Part shown: piece by piece, positions 1-8,839 of the stretch
How positions within the stretch are numbered: position 1 is the stretch's first letter
Layout: each line of letters opens with the position of its first letter
Source: JALZOC01 sp035758845
GTDB lineage: Bacteria; Acidobacteriota; Vicinamibacteria; Vicinamibacterales; 2-12-FULL-66-21
Direction of reading: 5' to 3'
Assembly (NCBI GenBank): GCA_035758845.1
Contig: DASTVZ010000169.1
Location: 11,221-75,220, forward strand
DNA: 64,000 nucleotides
Notes under the pieces: model-generated
The model's database searches: none
Seen by the model: the letters and a program-made list of their open reading frames with translations, nothing else
What the model was told of the DNA's origin: nothing
Made by a program: the position numbers and the translations under genes

Positions 1-52
1 CAGACCGCGGTTCGGATCCCGGACACCGGATGCCGGCAAGCAGTTCTTAGGT

Positions 53-727
53 ATGTCAGAAACCACGACGCGACACTTTCAGGCCGATCTCGAGCAGCTC
101 AAGACCCGACTTCTCGAAATGGGCGGCCTTGCCGAGGATCGCGTGCGAACCGCGGTCGAAGGCCTGGTCCGGCGCGACATGGATGCGATCGCGCGCGTCA
201 TCGACGGCGATCGCCCGATCAACCAGCTGCACATCGAAATCGACAACCGCTGTTTCACGCTCCTGGCGCTTCATCAGCCGATGGCGGTGGATCTGCGGGC
301 GATCGTGTCAGCGGTCAAGATCAACACCGATCTCGAACGGGTCGGCGATCTCGCGATCAACATCGCCGAGGCCGTCGCCCGCTACATGCGTCACGCGCCG
401 GTGAAGGAACTCATCGACATTCCCCGGATGGCGTCGCTCGCACAATCCATGCTGCGGGATGCCCTGGACGCATACGTCCGACGTGACACGGCACTGGCGC
501 AGCGAGTGCTCGATGCCGACGATGAACTCGACGCACTGAAGACGCAGGTCTTCCGCGAACTGCTCGATTTCATGTTGAAGGATCCCGCGACGATCGAGCC
601 GGCGCTCGACCTGATTCTCATTTCGCGTCACCTCGAGCGAATCGGCGACCACGCCACGAACATCGCCGAGGACGTCATCTTCATGGTGCTCGCAAAGGAC
701 GTCCGGCATCACATCAACGAGGCTTGA
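53..727 (+). CDS. phoU: Phosphate transport system regulator PhoU
   Basis: A 224-residue cytoplasmic helical protein, the usual PhoU length. It has two PhoU repeats, each carrying the metal-binding E-x-x-x-D-x-x-x-N helix: ERVGD at 95-99 followed by AINIAE, and ERIGD at 195-199 followed by ATNIAE. In the known system PhoU links the Pst phosphate transporter to the PhoR/PhoB sensor pair and restrains phosphate uptake. The Pst genes would be expected just upstream, outside the window. No strong ribosome site is visible before the ATG. Identification is secure; the local regulatory partner cannot be seen. Confidence 0.95.
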   Translation: MSETTTRHFQADLEQLKTRLLEMGGLAEDRVRTAVEGLVRRDMDAIARVIDGDRPINQLHIEIDNRCFTLLALHQPMAVDLRAIVSAVKINTDLERVGDLAINIAEAVARYMRHAPVKELIDIPRMASLAQSMLRDALDAYVRRDTALAQRVLDADDELDALKTQVFRELLDFMLKDPATIEPALDLILISRHLERIGDHATNIAEDVIFMVLAKDVRHHINEA

Positions 728-730
728 TCT

Positions 731-885
731 TTAGACCTTACGATTGTCCGTTTTGAGTTTTTGGTGTTGAGTTTTTGGTGTTGAGTTTTGGTTTCTGGTT
801 TTGAGTCTTTGGTTGTCACCACAACTCAGGCACCTGAACTACGAGCGAAAGTCCTAGAACCAAAAACCCGAAGACCCAAAAGCGA
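731..885. repeat. Intergenic inverted word array (TTGAGTTTTTGGTG type)
   Basis: The left part repeats TTGAGTTTTTGGTG about two and a half times with drift, and the right part carries the complementary sense (AACTCAGG, CCAAAAACCC, ACCCAAAAG). AT-rich compared with the flanking genes. It lies between phoU and yacG, both plus strand. One of several arrays in the window built from a different word at each locus. No coding content seen. Confidence 0.6.
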
Positions 886-937
886 CGCGGAGCTGTTTCC
901 GGCAAGTTCCGAAACGGTCCGTCCAGTATTCATCAGA

Positions 938-943
938 TACAAT
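938..943 (+). promoter_or_regulatory. Candidate -10 box (TACAAT) for yacG
   Basis: TACAAT ends 13 bases before the yacG ATG and no clear -35 hexamer is visible. Such close placement implies a very short leader. Same arrangement as several other genes in the window. Confidence 0.45.
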
Positions 944-956
944 AGGCAGGTTGCAC

Positions 957-1127
957 ATGGTGCAGCCACAATCGGTGTGCGCGTACTGCCGCCGGCGGCC
1001 GGTCGACCCCGCATGGCGGCCGTTCTGCAGCGAGCGCTGCAAGCTCGCCGATCTCGGACGGTGGATCTCGGGTGACTACCGGGTTCCGGGACCGCCGTTG
1101 CCGGTTGACGACGAGGACGCCGAGTAA
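957..1127 (+). CDS. yacG: Small zinc-binding protein YacG (DNA gyrase inhibitor family)
   Basis: A 56-residue reading frame, too short for many gene finders. It has the YacG signature: a first Cys pair (CAYC, residues 8-11), a second pair CSERC (residues 24-28) and then KLADLGRWISGDYRVPG, the conserved family tail. The acidic C-terminus (DDEDAE) is also typical. Characterised YacG binds one Zn ion through four Cys and inhibits DNA gyrase. It ends two bases before gltA, so the two are probably cotranscribed. ATG at 957 is the only sensible start. Confidence 0.9.
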   Translation: MVQPQSVCAYCRRRPVDPAWRPFCSERCKLADLGRWISGDYRVPGPPLPVDDEDAE

Positions 1128-1129
1128 AC

Positions 1130-2416
1130 ATGGCCGACACGCTGAGCATCACTGACAATCGAACCGGCAAGACGTACGAGGTCCCGATCCAGGACAACAC
1201 CATTCGCGCGATGGACCTTCGCCAGATCAAAGTCAACCCGGACGAGTTCGGAATGATGACCTACGATCCGGCGTTCACGAATACCGCCGCGTGTCGCAGC
1301 AAGATCACGTTTATCGACGGCGACCGCGGAATCCTGATGTACCGCGGGTACCCGATCGAGCAACTGGCCGAACACAGCGACTACCTCGAGACGGCGTATC
1401 TGCTGCTCTTCGGCGAACTGCCGACCGTCGCGCAATTCGAGCAGTGGACCCAGCAAATCACGCGACACACGATGCTCCACGAGAACATCAAGAAGTTTCT
1501 CGAGGGGTTTCGCTACGACGCCCACCCGATGGGCATGTTCCTGAGCGCGGTCGGCGCGCTCTCGACGTTTTATCCCGACGCCAAGAACATCTTCGATCCG
1601 GCGTCACGACGGCTGCAGACGATTCGGCTCATTGCCAAAGTGCCGAGCATCGCCGCGTATGTGTTCCGGCACACGATTGGCCGGCCGTACGTGCTGCCGG
1701 ATAACGAGCTGAGTTTTGCCGGCAATTTTCTGAATATGCTGTTCAGGATGACCGAACCGAGGTACAAGTCGCACCCGGTCCTCGAGCGAGCGCTCGACGT
1801 GCTGTTCATCCTGCATGCCGATCACGAACAGAACTGCAGTACCCATGCAATGCGCGGTATTGGCAGCTCGCATGCCGATCCCTACTCGTCGCTGGCCGGC
1901 GCGGCGGCCGCTCTTTATGGACCATTGCACGGCGGCGCGAACGAAGCCGTGCTCAGGATGCTGACCGAAATCGGATCGCTCGACAAAGTCCCGGCCTTCA
2001 TCAAGCGGGTCAAGGCCGGAGAAGGCCGGTTGATGGGATTCGGTCATCGCATCTACAAGTCGTACGATCCGCGGGCAACGATCATCAAACGGATTGCGGA
2101 TCTGGTCTTCGAGGTGACGGGGCGCAATCCACTTTTGAACATTGCGCTGGAACTGGAACGGATCGCGCTGTCCGACGACTATTTCATTTCGCGGAAGCTC
2201 TACCCGAATGTCGACTTCTATTCAGGGCTGATCTACCAGGCGATGGGGTTTCCCGTGTCGATCTTCCCGGTGTTGTTTGCGATTCCGCGGACGGCGGGAT
2301 GGATCGCGCAGTGGGAAGAGATGCTGACCGACCCCGAACAGAAGATCGCCCGCCCGAGGCAGATCTATTCCGGGCCGCAGAAACGCGAGTATCTGAGCCG
2401 GGAGAAGAGACGCTGA
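1130..2416 (+). CDS. gltA: Citrate synthase
   Basis: A 428-residue type II citrate synthase of the E. coli GltA size, condensing acetyl-CoA and oxaloacetate as the entry step of the TCA cycle. The catalytic residues are all present: His267 in GPLHGGAN, His306 in MGFGHRIYK and Asp362 in YPNVDFYSG, matching His264/His305/Asp362 of the E. coli enzyme. The N-terminal beta domain typical of the hexameric, NADH-sensitive group is present. It starts two bases after yacG. Cytoplasmic. Confidence 0.97.
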   Translation: MADTLSITDNRTGKTYEVPIQDNTIRAMDLRQIKVNPDEFGMMTYDPAFTNTAACRSKITFIDGDRGILMYRGYPIEQLAEHSDYLETAYLLLFGELPTVAQFEQWTQQITRHTMLHENIKKFLEGFRYDAHPMGMFLSAVGALSTFYPDAKNIFDPASRRLQTIRLIAKVPSIAAYVFRHTIGRPYVLPDNELSFAGNFLNMLFRMTEPRYKSHPVLERALDVLFILHADHEQNCSTHAMRGIGSSHADPYSSLAGAAAALYGPLHGGANEAVLRMLTEIGSLDKVPAFIKRVKAGEGRLMGFGHRIYKSYDPRATIIKRIADLVFEVTGRNPLLNIALELERIALSDDYFISRKLYPNVDFYSGLIYQAMGFPVSIFPVLFAIPRTAGWIAQWEEMLTDPEQKIARPRQIYSGPQKREYLSREKRR

Positions 2417-2425
2417 GCTGCGCTC

Positions 2426-3349
2426 ATGCGTAAACTCCTCGGTGCTCTGTTCCCGATTCTGGCCTCGGTTGCGTGCCTGCACGCGGCACAGCCGGCGACT
2501 CCGAAATTCAACGGCCAGCGCGCTTTCGAAGACGTCCGTCAGCTGGTCGCCATTGGGCCGCGCGTCGCCGGTACGCCCGGCGCGCAGTCCGCCCGCGACT
2601 ACATCCGCAAAGAGCTTCAAACGCTTGGCATCAACGTCGAGGAACAGCCGTTCGACGCGATGACGCCGCATGGTCGCGTGAAAATGGTGAACCTGAGAGC
2701 GACATTCCCGGCGGCCGACGCGGCAAAGTCGACCGACCGGCTCGTCATCGGCGGCCACTACGACACGAAACTGTTCAAGGAGTTCACATTCGTCGGCGCC
2801 AACGACGGCGGATCGAGCGCGGCGTTCCTGATCGAGCTGGGGCGCTCGCTGAAGGGACGGCCGAACCGGGTGCAGATCGAACTGTTGTTCCTCGACGGCG
2901 AAGAAGCCGTCGGCGAGTGGCAGGGTACCGATCACACCTACGGCAGCCGGCACTACGTCGAGGCTGCGCGGCAAAACGGGACGCTTGGCAACATCCGGGC
3001 GTTTATCCTGGTGGACATGATTGGCGACCGCAACCTGATCATCAAGCGCGAAGCGAACTCGACGCCGGCCCTGACCGATGCGATCTGGGCGGCGGCAACC
3101 AAGCTGAGCCGCCGCGAGTTCGTGTCGGAGATCACGCCGATCGAAGACGATCACATCGAGTTCCTTGCCGCCGGCGTCCCCTCAGTGGACATCATCGATC
3201 TCGAATACCCTGATGCGACGTCCCGCTTCTGGCATACCCAGTACGACACGCTCGAAAATGTCGCGGCATCGAGTCTCCAGGCTGTTGGCGACGTCCTGCT
3301 CGCGGCGTTGCCGGCACTCGAAACGATCGATGCGCGCGGCGCTCGCTGA
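2426..3349 (+). CDS. Secreted M28 metallopeptidase, glutaminyl-peptide cyclotransferase-like
   Basis: 307 residues beginning with a signal peptide (about residues 1-20). The M28 fold is clear: HYDTK at 111-115, the bridging Asp in ANDGGSS near 127, the Glu pair in FLDGEE at 159-160, VDMIGD near 205 and the last His in FWHTQYDT near 275. The insert with LDGEEAVGEW followed by YGSRHY resembles glutaminyl cyclases rather than aminopeptidases, so it may convert N-terminal Gln to pyroglutamate on exported proteins. That choice is inference. It follows gltA by nine bases. Confidence 0.85.
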   Translation: MRKLLGALFPILASVACLHAAQPATPKFNGQRAFEDVRQLVAIGPRVAGTPGAQSARDYIRKELQTLGINVEEQPFDAMTPHGRVKMVNLRATFPAADAAKSTDRLVIGGHYDTKLFKEFTFVGANDGGSSAAFLIELGRSLKGRPNRVQIELLFLDGEEAVGEWQGTDHTYGSRHYVEAARQNGTLGNIRAFILVDMIGDRNLIIKREANSTPALTDAIWAAATKLSRREFVSEITPIEDDHIEFLAAGVPSVDIIDLEYPDATSRFWHTQYDTLENVAASSLQAVGDVLLAALPALETIDARGAR

Positions 3350-3350
3350 C

Positions 3351-3451
3351 CTCAATCAACGACGTTCACAATCACACTGCGATCAAGTCTCCCTTTCTCT
3401 GTTGTCCTTAAGCCCATGATCGCAGCGTGACAGTGAAGAATGTTGACTGAG
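3351..3451. repeat. Terminal-inverted-repeat element, copy A
   Basis: Starts directly after the M28 stop codon. The left arm CTCAATCAAC...TTCAC..TCAC.CTGCGATCA is mirrored by TGATCGCAG.GTGACAGTGAA...GTTGA.TGAG on the right, an imperfect inverted repeat of about 34 bases around a pyrimidine-rich centre. Its ends match a second copy at 37879-37980. Because it lies between converging genes the hairpin could also end transcription from both sides. Confidence 0.65.
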
Positions 3452-3458
3452 ACCTCCA

Positions 3459-4547
3459 TCACTTCATCACCCCAATCATGAACAACACCAGTTCCAGGAT
3501 GAGGATCAAGACGACCGTCAGTTCCAGAAACTGCCCGCGCGAGATGGCGACCTGCTCCACGGCGAAGCGGTAAATGCCGTCGAGCGTCTCCAGCTTGTCC
3601 TTGACGCTCGCCTTCCAGCGCGCGATGCCCAAGCGTGCGCTCACGAGCGCCAGTAAGCGCGCCGCGTAGATGTCGCCGACGATCTTCAGCGCGTTCTCGG
3701 TCCGATCGGTGATCTCGTTGATGTCGATGAAGAGCGAATGGAGCTGGGTGGCCGCCCGTGCCGTGCCGCGTCCCATCAGGTTGTTCCACCAGCTCGTGCG
3801 CTGAAGCTGCGGATAGATGCGGGCCAGTTCGGCATCGAGGAGCGCGTCGTGATAGCGAAATTCGAGCAGCTGCGAGTTGGCGAACTCGAGGAGCTCCAGC
3901 GTGGCCGCGGCGCCAGGTTCGGTGTCGTAGACGAATGCGGCATTCCACGTCGGCACGACGAGATCGGTGGCGAGATACGACAGTCGGACGCGAAGAACCT
4001 CCTCCTGCTCCTGCGAACTGAGAGGCTGTGCCTCACCACGCAGCAGCTGCGCGATCTGCCCACCGTGCGCGTCGACGAGTTCGCTGGCCAACCCGGCACC
4101 CTCGAGTTGATGTACGGCGACGACCAGGTAGTCTTCCGAAAGAAACGTGGCACGCGCCCGCGTGACCGCGGCTTGACATCGTTCGAGGATGGTCCGAACG
4201 GCCGCGTCCGATTGCGCTTCGAGCGACGCGTTCTCGATATAGCGATGGCTGCTCTCGACCAGATCGGCCCACGACCCGCGAAACGTGCGCGTCAGCGCGA
4301 GTGAGATCACGCCGTAGTCGAAGAACTTGAGTCGCGTCCGGAACCCATCGATCGCGGTGAAACCGAGCGTCTCGCCGTCGGCGACAAGGGGCGGCGTGTG
4401 GTAACGAAGGTAGGCAGAGGCGGCCGCCTTCGACGTCAGGCGCGCCTCGGAGGCTGTGCCAATGATCTGTCGCAAACCTGCCAGATCGATGTGTTCGGCG
4501 ACATCAAAGAGATAAAGAGCGGTGAGCGTCGCGGCGCCGATCTCCAT
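3459..4547 (-). CDS. YagE/RMND1 (DUF155) family protein
   Basis: 362 residues with the DUF155/RMD1 layout: a mixed N-terminal domain (opening MEIGAATLTALYLFDVAEHI), a long helical middle part rich in Trp and Arg (residues about 180-320), and one hydrophobic segment at the extreme C-terminus (VVLILILELVLFMIGV). Fungal and animal relatives are mitochondrial membrane proteins needed for organellar translation; the bacterial role is not established. It starts three bases after the stop of the upstream isopropylmalate-synthase-like gene, so the two are likely one transcript. Confidence 0.8.
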   Translation of the reverse strand: MEIGAATLTALYLFDVAEHIDLAGLRQIIGTASEARLTSKAAASAYLRYHTPPLVADGETLGFTAIDGFRTRLKFFDYGVISLALTRTFRGSWADLVESSHRYIENASLEAQSDAAVRTILERCQAAVTRARATFLSEDYLVVAVHQLEGAGLASELVDAHGGQIAQLLRGEAQPLSSQEQEEVLRVRLSYLATDLVVPTWNAAFVYDTEPGAAATLELLEFANSQLLEFRYHDALLDAELARIYPQLQRTSWWNNLMGRGTARAATQLHSLFIDINEITDRTENALKIVGDIYAARLLALVSARLGIARWKASVKDKLETLDGIYRFAVEQVAISRGQFLELTVVLILILELVLFMIGVMK

Positions 4548-4550
4548 CCG

Positions 4551-5756
4551 TCAACCGCGCAAGACAGCCTTGATCGTCTCCTCACTCAGCACCGCATCGG
4601 ACTGCTTGGCCTCCGCGAGAATCCGATCGACGACGTCATCACTGGCCGTGAGGCCACGTTTCTCGAGCCAGAAGATCACATTCGACCGTCCCGACATCGG
4701 TCCGACGTCGACTTCCTGTTCGCGACCAACGAGCGCGGCGGGCACTCCGGAATACACCGCATCAACAAGCTCGTGGTCGTTCTTTCGCACGGCTTTCACA
4801 ATCGCCGCCGCATGCACACCGGTCGCCGTACGGAATGCGTCCTTGCCGACGATCGGATAGTTCGGAGGGATCGGCACGCCGGTGGCCTTCGAGACGGCGT
4901 CGCAATACTCGACCAGGGCCGAGAGATCGCGATCGAGATAACCCATCAACACGAGATTGACGAGCAGCGTGTCCATGGGCGTGTTCCCCACGCGCTCGCC
5001 GATGCCGATCGCAGCGCCGTGCAGTCGCGTTGCCCCAGCCTCCAGCGCGGCCAGTGAGTTGCTGACCGCAAAGTCGCGATCACGGTGCCCGTGCCAGTCG
5101 ATCCCAACGCCGCCACCACATTCTTCGACGACTCCGGCGATGAAGCGGACGACCGCCGCCGCGCCGTCCGGGGTCGCATGCCCGACGGTGTCGGACACGC
5201 ACACACGTGACGCGCCAGCGCGAATAGCGGTCGAGTACAACCGTCGAAGCGTGTCTGGATCGGCGCGGGTCGTGTCCTCGGTCACGTACATGACGGTGAG
5301 GCCTTCGCGGACGGCAAACGTGATTGCCGCTTCCGTCAGTCGAAGCAGCTGGTCGATGGTCCACCCTTCCGCGTACTGACGCACCGGGCTGGAGCCGATG
5401 AACGCGCAGCACTCGATGGCCAACCCGGTGCGTTGCGAGATTTCTGCGACTGGCTTGATGTCGGCAATGACCGTCCGCGCCGCGCAATTCGCCTTGACGC
5501 CGAGTCTCTGCGAAACGATCTCGCGCGCCAGCCGCTCGACATCGCGGACGACGTGCGGTCCTGCCCCGGGCAAACCGATATCGGCCGTGTCGATACCCAG
5601 GCGATCGATCAAGTGAAGGATTTCGAGCTTCTGCTCGATGGTCGGGCACCTGACGGACGGGGACTGCAACCCATCGCGCAGCGTCTCGTCATCGAGCATG
5701 ACGGTCCGGCGCGGGTGATCAGCCGTGCGATTCCAGTCGTGAATGAGCGGGTGCAT
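4551..5756 (-). CDS. Isopropylmalate/homocitrate synthase-like HMGL enzyme
   Basis: 401 residues, a DRE-TIM metallolyase. The N-terminal LRDGLQSP holds the catalytic Arg and metal-binding Asp, the metal-binding HGHRDRDFAVSN motif lies near residues 221-232, and GVHAAAIVKA lies near 315. It lacks the C-terminal leucine-feedback domain of full LeuA (about 500 residues), so it could act on a different acceptor (homocitrate, citramalate or isopropylmalate). No other leucine genes are nearby. Start uncertain: ATG at 5756 overlaps the upstream gene by 38 bases; ATG at 5699 (MLDDETLRDG) would avoid this. Confidence 0.8.
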   Translation of the reverse strand: MHPLIHDWNRTADHPRRTVMLDDETLRDGLQSPSVRCPTIEQKLEILHLIDRLGIDTADIGLPGAGPHVVRDVERLAREIVSQRLGVKANCAARTVIADIKPVAEISQRTGLAIECCAFIGSSPVRQYAEGWTIDQLLRLTEAAITFAVREGLTVMYVTEDTTRADPDTLRRLYSTAIRAGASRVCVSDTVGHATPDGAAAVVRFIAGVVEECGGGVGIDWHGHRDRDFAVSNSLAALEAGATRLHGAAIGIGERVGNTPMDTLLVNLVLMGYLDRDLSALVEYCDAVSKATGVPIPPNYPIVGKDAFRTATGVHAAAIVKAVRKNDHELVDAVYSGVPAALVGREQEVDVGPMSGRSNVIFWLEKRGLTASDDVVDRILAEAKQSDAVLSEETIKAVLRG

Positions 5757-6021
5757 GAAACGCGCGAATCGTCAGGAGCGCCGCAAGCAGTACGATGGAT
5801 GTCCACAGCGTGGCCACCCATGTGGCATGGAAGATTGCGGGATCCATCACCTCTGCAATCGGTGTGAAGGGTCTTCGGCCCGTCTCGTGCTGTGCCGCAC
5901 GAAACAGGTACTCTTTCACACCGCGCACGACCATCATTTCAAAGATGCCGTTCCACAGGGCGACGGCGAGGACCATCCAGGCCGCTACCGCAATCCGCTG
6001 CCGCCGCAGAAGCGCCTGCAC
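5719..6021 (-). CDS. Small hypothetical membrane protein
   Basis: 100 residues from a GTG start two bases after the stop of the FHA/PP2C phosphatase. Two hydrophobic segments (about residues 11-31 and 66-86) flank a loop of about 35 residues, so it should be a two-pass inner-membrane protein. No family recognised. The tight spacing with the phosphatase upstream suggests translational coupling. The last 38 bases overlap the longest form of the downstream HMGL gene in another frame. Confidence 0.6.
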   Translation of the reverse strand: MQALLRRQRIAVAAWMVLAVALWNGIFEMMVVRGVKEYLFRAAQHETGRRPFTPIAEVMDPAIFHATWVATLWTSIVLLAALLTIRAFHAPAHSRLESHG

Positions 6022-6023
6022 CC

Positions 6024-7652
6024 TCAGATCCCGTACCGCAACACCATCGCGGTGATATCGTCGCTTTGCGGCGCGCCTCGGGTAAACTCGCGAACATCGG
6101 CAAAAAGCGCTTCCAGCAATTGCCGCGGCTCGAGTTCCTTGTTGCGCTCGACCACGGTCACAATCCGACTCTCGCCGTACTCGTCGCCGCTTGCCGACAT
6201 CGCTTCCGACACGCCGTCGCTGAACACGATCAGCCAGTCGCCGGGCTGAAGCGTGACCGTCTCTTCATCGAAGGTGGCGGCATCGAACAGCCCGACGATG
6301 GGGCCGCCGCATTCGAGGCGGCGCACCTTCTGCGCCGAGTCGCCTGGCGAGATGATGAGTGGTGGGTTGTGCCCGGCGTTGCAGTAGGTCAACCGGCCGT
6401 CCGGGTTCATGGCGCCATACATCAGCGTCACGAATCGTGACTCGATGCCGCGCCGATACAGCGCCAGGTTTACCCGACCGATGGTCTGCGACGGCGAGTC
6501 GCTTGACGCCGCCTGCGCGGCAAAGATGCCCTGCATCATGGCGCTCAGGAGGGCCGCAGGGGGGCCCTTGCCGGCCACGTCGCCGAGGGCGAAACCCATG
6601 GCGCCGTGCGGCAGATCGACGTAGTCGTAAAAATCGCCGCCGATGGAACGGCACGGAATCGAGGCCGCCGCGGCGCTGAAAAACGTGCCGGCACGCGCCA
6701 TCTTGGGGAGCAGCGCCTGCTGGATCTCCGCCGCGATCCGCATCTCCTGCTCCATCTTGGCCTTCTCCATCGTTTCGCGATAGAGGCGGGCATTTTCGAT
6801 CGCGACGGCCGCTTCGGTTGCGAGCGTTTCAAGCGCTGCGCGTGTCGAACTGGAGAGGAGCGTGCCTTTTTGACGGCTGTCAAGATACAGAACGCCAATG
6901 CGCTTGTCGCGCTCGTCGGCGGCTTCGGCTTTATCGAGATATCGGACGAGCCGGAGTGGAACGCACAACACGTTGCGGATCCCGAGCGCGACGGTGCCGC
7001 CGTGGAGATTCACGATGCCCGAGTCGAGCAGATCCGCGACAATCTTCGCCTCGCCGGTTCGAAATACCTCTTCCGGAATTTTTCTGCTCGTCTCGAAGCT
7101 GCCGCCCGATAACGTGATGCGTCCTCGGGCCCGGGCCATCTTGAATTCAAGTTCGGCGCTGAGGTTCGCCAGCATGATGAACCCGCGTTCGGCGCCCCCC
7201 ACATCGATCGCAGAATCCAGCACCAGCGACAGCACGTCGTCGAGCACCCGGCCCGACCCGAGGGCGCGCAACCCTTCCAGCAACGCACCAATCTGGCGCA
7301 GATCCCCGATCGCCGTTGTGGTTGGCGATTTCTCCTCGACGGTATCCGTGTCGCGGACGAGAAAGACCATCTCGGCGCCGCCGCTTCTCCCGAGGCGAAT
7401 CCGGTCGCCGTGGACGAGTGAATGCTCGGTCACCTGATCGCCGTTCACGTACGTGCCGTACCGGGACGCCCGGTCCTTCAATACATACGTGCCACTGGGA
7501 TCCAGGACGATTTCGGCGTGATCGCGGGATACTTCGCTGCCGGCGAGACGCAAGTCGTTGGTTTCCCGGCGGCCAATCTCGAATGGCGCTTTCGCCACCG
7601 GAACGACGCGCCGGCCGAGCGCGTCTGTGACTTCCAGTCGGGCCTCTGGCAT
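6024..7652 (-). CDS. FHA-GAF-PP2C (SpoIIE-type) serine phosphatase
   Basis: About 542 residues from ATG at 7652 (MPEARLEV); a longer frame to 7898 would overlap the zinc-ribbon gene and has no protein-like sequence. An N-terminal FHA domain (GRRE...SRDHAEI...GTYVNG, about residues 25-85) should bind phosphothreonine. A GAF domain follows (about 125-290), then a SpoIIE/RsbU PP2C domain with GGDFYDY, GDVAGKG, FSDGVSEA and SDDITAMV, which hold the metal-binding Asp residues. Likely role: signal-controlled dephosphorylation of an anti-sigma-factor antagonist or another phosphoprotein. No partner kinase is adjacent. Confidence 0.9.
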   Translation of the reverse strand: MPEARLEVTDALGRRVVPVAKAPFEIGRRETNDLRLAGSEVSRDHAEIVLDPSGTYVLKDRASRYGTYVNGDQVTEHSLVHGDRIRLGRSGGAEMVFLVRDTDTVEEKSPTTTAIGDLRQIGALLEGLRALGSGRVLDDVLSLVLDSAIDVGGAERGFIMLANLSAELEFKMARARGRITLSGGSFETSRKIPEEVFRTGEAKIVADLLDSGIVNLHGGTVALGIRNVLCVPLRLVRYLDKAEAADERDKRIGVLYLDSRQKGTLLSSSTRAALETLATEAAVAIENARLYRETMEKAKMEQEMRIAAEIQQALLPKMARAGTFFSAAAASIPCRSIGGDFYDYVDLPHGAMGFALGDVAGKGPPAALLSAMMQGIFAAQAASSDSPSQTIGRVNLALYRRGIESRFVTLMYGAMNPDGRLTYCNAGHNPPLIISPGDSAQKVRRLECGGPIVGLFDAATFDEETVTLQPGDWLIVFSDGVSEAMSASGDEYGESRIVTVVERNKELEPRQLLEALFADVREFTRGAPQSDDITAMVLRYGI

Positions 7653-7666
7653 GCGGGGAGTGTAAC

Positions 7667-7945
7667 TCAGCGGCGGCGTGCGATGCGAGTGATCACCATC
7701 ACGATGCCAGCTGCGGCGAGCACCGCCGCACCGATTTCTGCTTCGCGGGGATACCCGGACGCCTGCGCGCCAGCCAGAAGAAGAAGTGCCAGCAGCAGTG
7801 GAAGAATCCCTGCCCAGAGTGGCGGTCCACCTCCCCGCGTCGGGAGCGGAGCCGGCTTTCTCACGGGTTCGGTCGTTCCAACGCCGCACCGGTAGCAAAC
7901 AATCGCCTTGTCGGCGATCTCAGTTCCGCAATTCCGACACTGCAT
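7667..7945 (-). CDS. Zinc-ribbon small membrane protein
   Basis: 92 residues. The N-terminus has a CxxC...CxxC zinc ribbon (CRNCGTEIADKAIVCYRCG, residues 3-21), then a Pro-rich linker and two hydrophobic segments (about 43-60 and 71-85). Such zinc-ribbon plus transmembrane proteins are common and uncharacterised. It lies between the metal permease and the phosphatase on the same strand. Zinc sensing or membrane anchoring is possible but unproven. Confidence 0.7.
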   Translation of the reverse strand: MQCRNCGTEIADKAIVCYRCGVGTTEPVRKPAPLPTRGGGPPLWAGILPLLLALLLLAGAQASGYPREAEIGAAVLAAAGIVMVITRIARRR

Positions 7946-7970
7946 CCGGAAAATTATAAGTTACGGCCGC

Positions 7971-8837
7971 TCACGCCGTCCGACTCGCGCGGACAGCGAG
8001 CGGCGAGCGCCGCGGCACGAGCACACGTACGATCGCCATTAGAATCAGAACGAATCCGAACGTGCACACGATCGTCGCGCCGGTCGGTAGGTCCCAGGTG
8101 AGCGACAAGTACACACCGAGCGCGGAAACGATTGTGCCCATTGCCCAGCCAATCGCGAGCCGTGGACCGATTCGATCTGAAAACAACATGGCGGCCACCG
8201 ACGGCACAATCAGGTAGCAGAAAACAAGAAGTACTCCGGCGATCGCGACCGACCGCGTCACCACAAATCCGAATGAGGCATAAAAGAGGAAATCCCAGAG
8301 CCGCACCGATTTGACCGACCCTTCGGCCTGGTCGTGATCCATCGAAATCGCCAGGAACTTCTTACGGAAAACCCAGTGGAATGCGCCGATGATCGCGTAG
8401 AGAAGAGCCGTTTTCCCCACCTCTTCCCACGACACGGCGAGGATGTTGCCCACCAGCATGTCCTTCAGATGCTCGCCTTCGGCGGTGGACTTGCTCATCG
8501 CAACGACCGTCGCCGCCGAAGCAACCGCGTAGGAAATACCGATGATGGCTTCCTGGGGGATGCGTGCGTGCCGGCTGCGGATCGTTGAAAAGATTCCGGC
8601 ACCGATAAACGTGAAGAGCAGGCTCACCCAATACACGTCCGGTGAATGCGGATCGCCGTCAGACCACGGCAGCAGGATTGCGATCGTCGCGCCGAACGCG
8701 GCGATCTGGGCGAGCGAGAGGTCGACGAAGATGACGCCTCGTTCGACAACGTGAACTCCGAGGTAGGCGTGAATCCCCGCGATCACGAGACTGGCGACGA
8801 ACGGTGCGGCCAGAAACGACAGAATCGTGACGTCCAT
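7971..8837 (-). CDS. Metal ABC transporter permease (ZnuB/MntB family)
   Basis: 288 residues with about eight hydrophobic segments. The family region near residues 25-60 (AYLGVHVVERGVIFVDLSLAQIAA) is the usual site contacting the ATPase and metal path, and VTRSVAIAGVLLVFCYLIVP near 195-215 is also typical. It would move Zn2+ or Mn2+ inwards across the inner membrane. The ATG lies two bases after the stop of the binding-protein gene. The insert at about 120-170 is longer than in ZnuB. No ATPase gene is present beside it. Confidence 0.88.
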   Translation of the reverse strand: MDVTILSFLAAPFVASLVIAGIHAYLGVHVVERGVIFVDLSLAQIAAFGATIAILLPWSDGDPHSPDVYWVSLLFTFIGAGIFSTIRSRHARIPQEAIIGISYAVASAATVVAMSKSTAEGEHLKDMLVGNILAVSWEEVGKTALLYAIIGAFHWVFRKKFLAISMDHDQAEGSVKSVRLWDFLFYASFGFVVTRSVAIAGVLLVFCYLIVPSVAAMLFSDRIGPRLAIGWAMGTIVSALGVYLSLTWDLPTGATIVCTFGFVLILMAIVRVLVPRRSPLAVRASRTA

Positions 8838-8839
8838 GG

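Noticed and set aside
7653..7898. N-terminal extension of the FHA phosphatase
   Set aside because: The extra 82 residues are Arg/Ser-rich without a fold and overlap the zinc-ribbon gene; ATG at 7652 fits the FHA domain.
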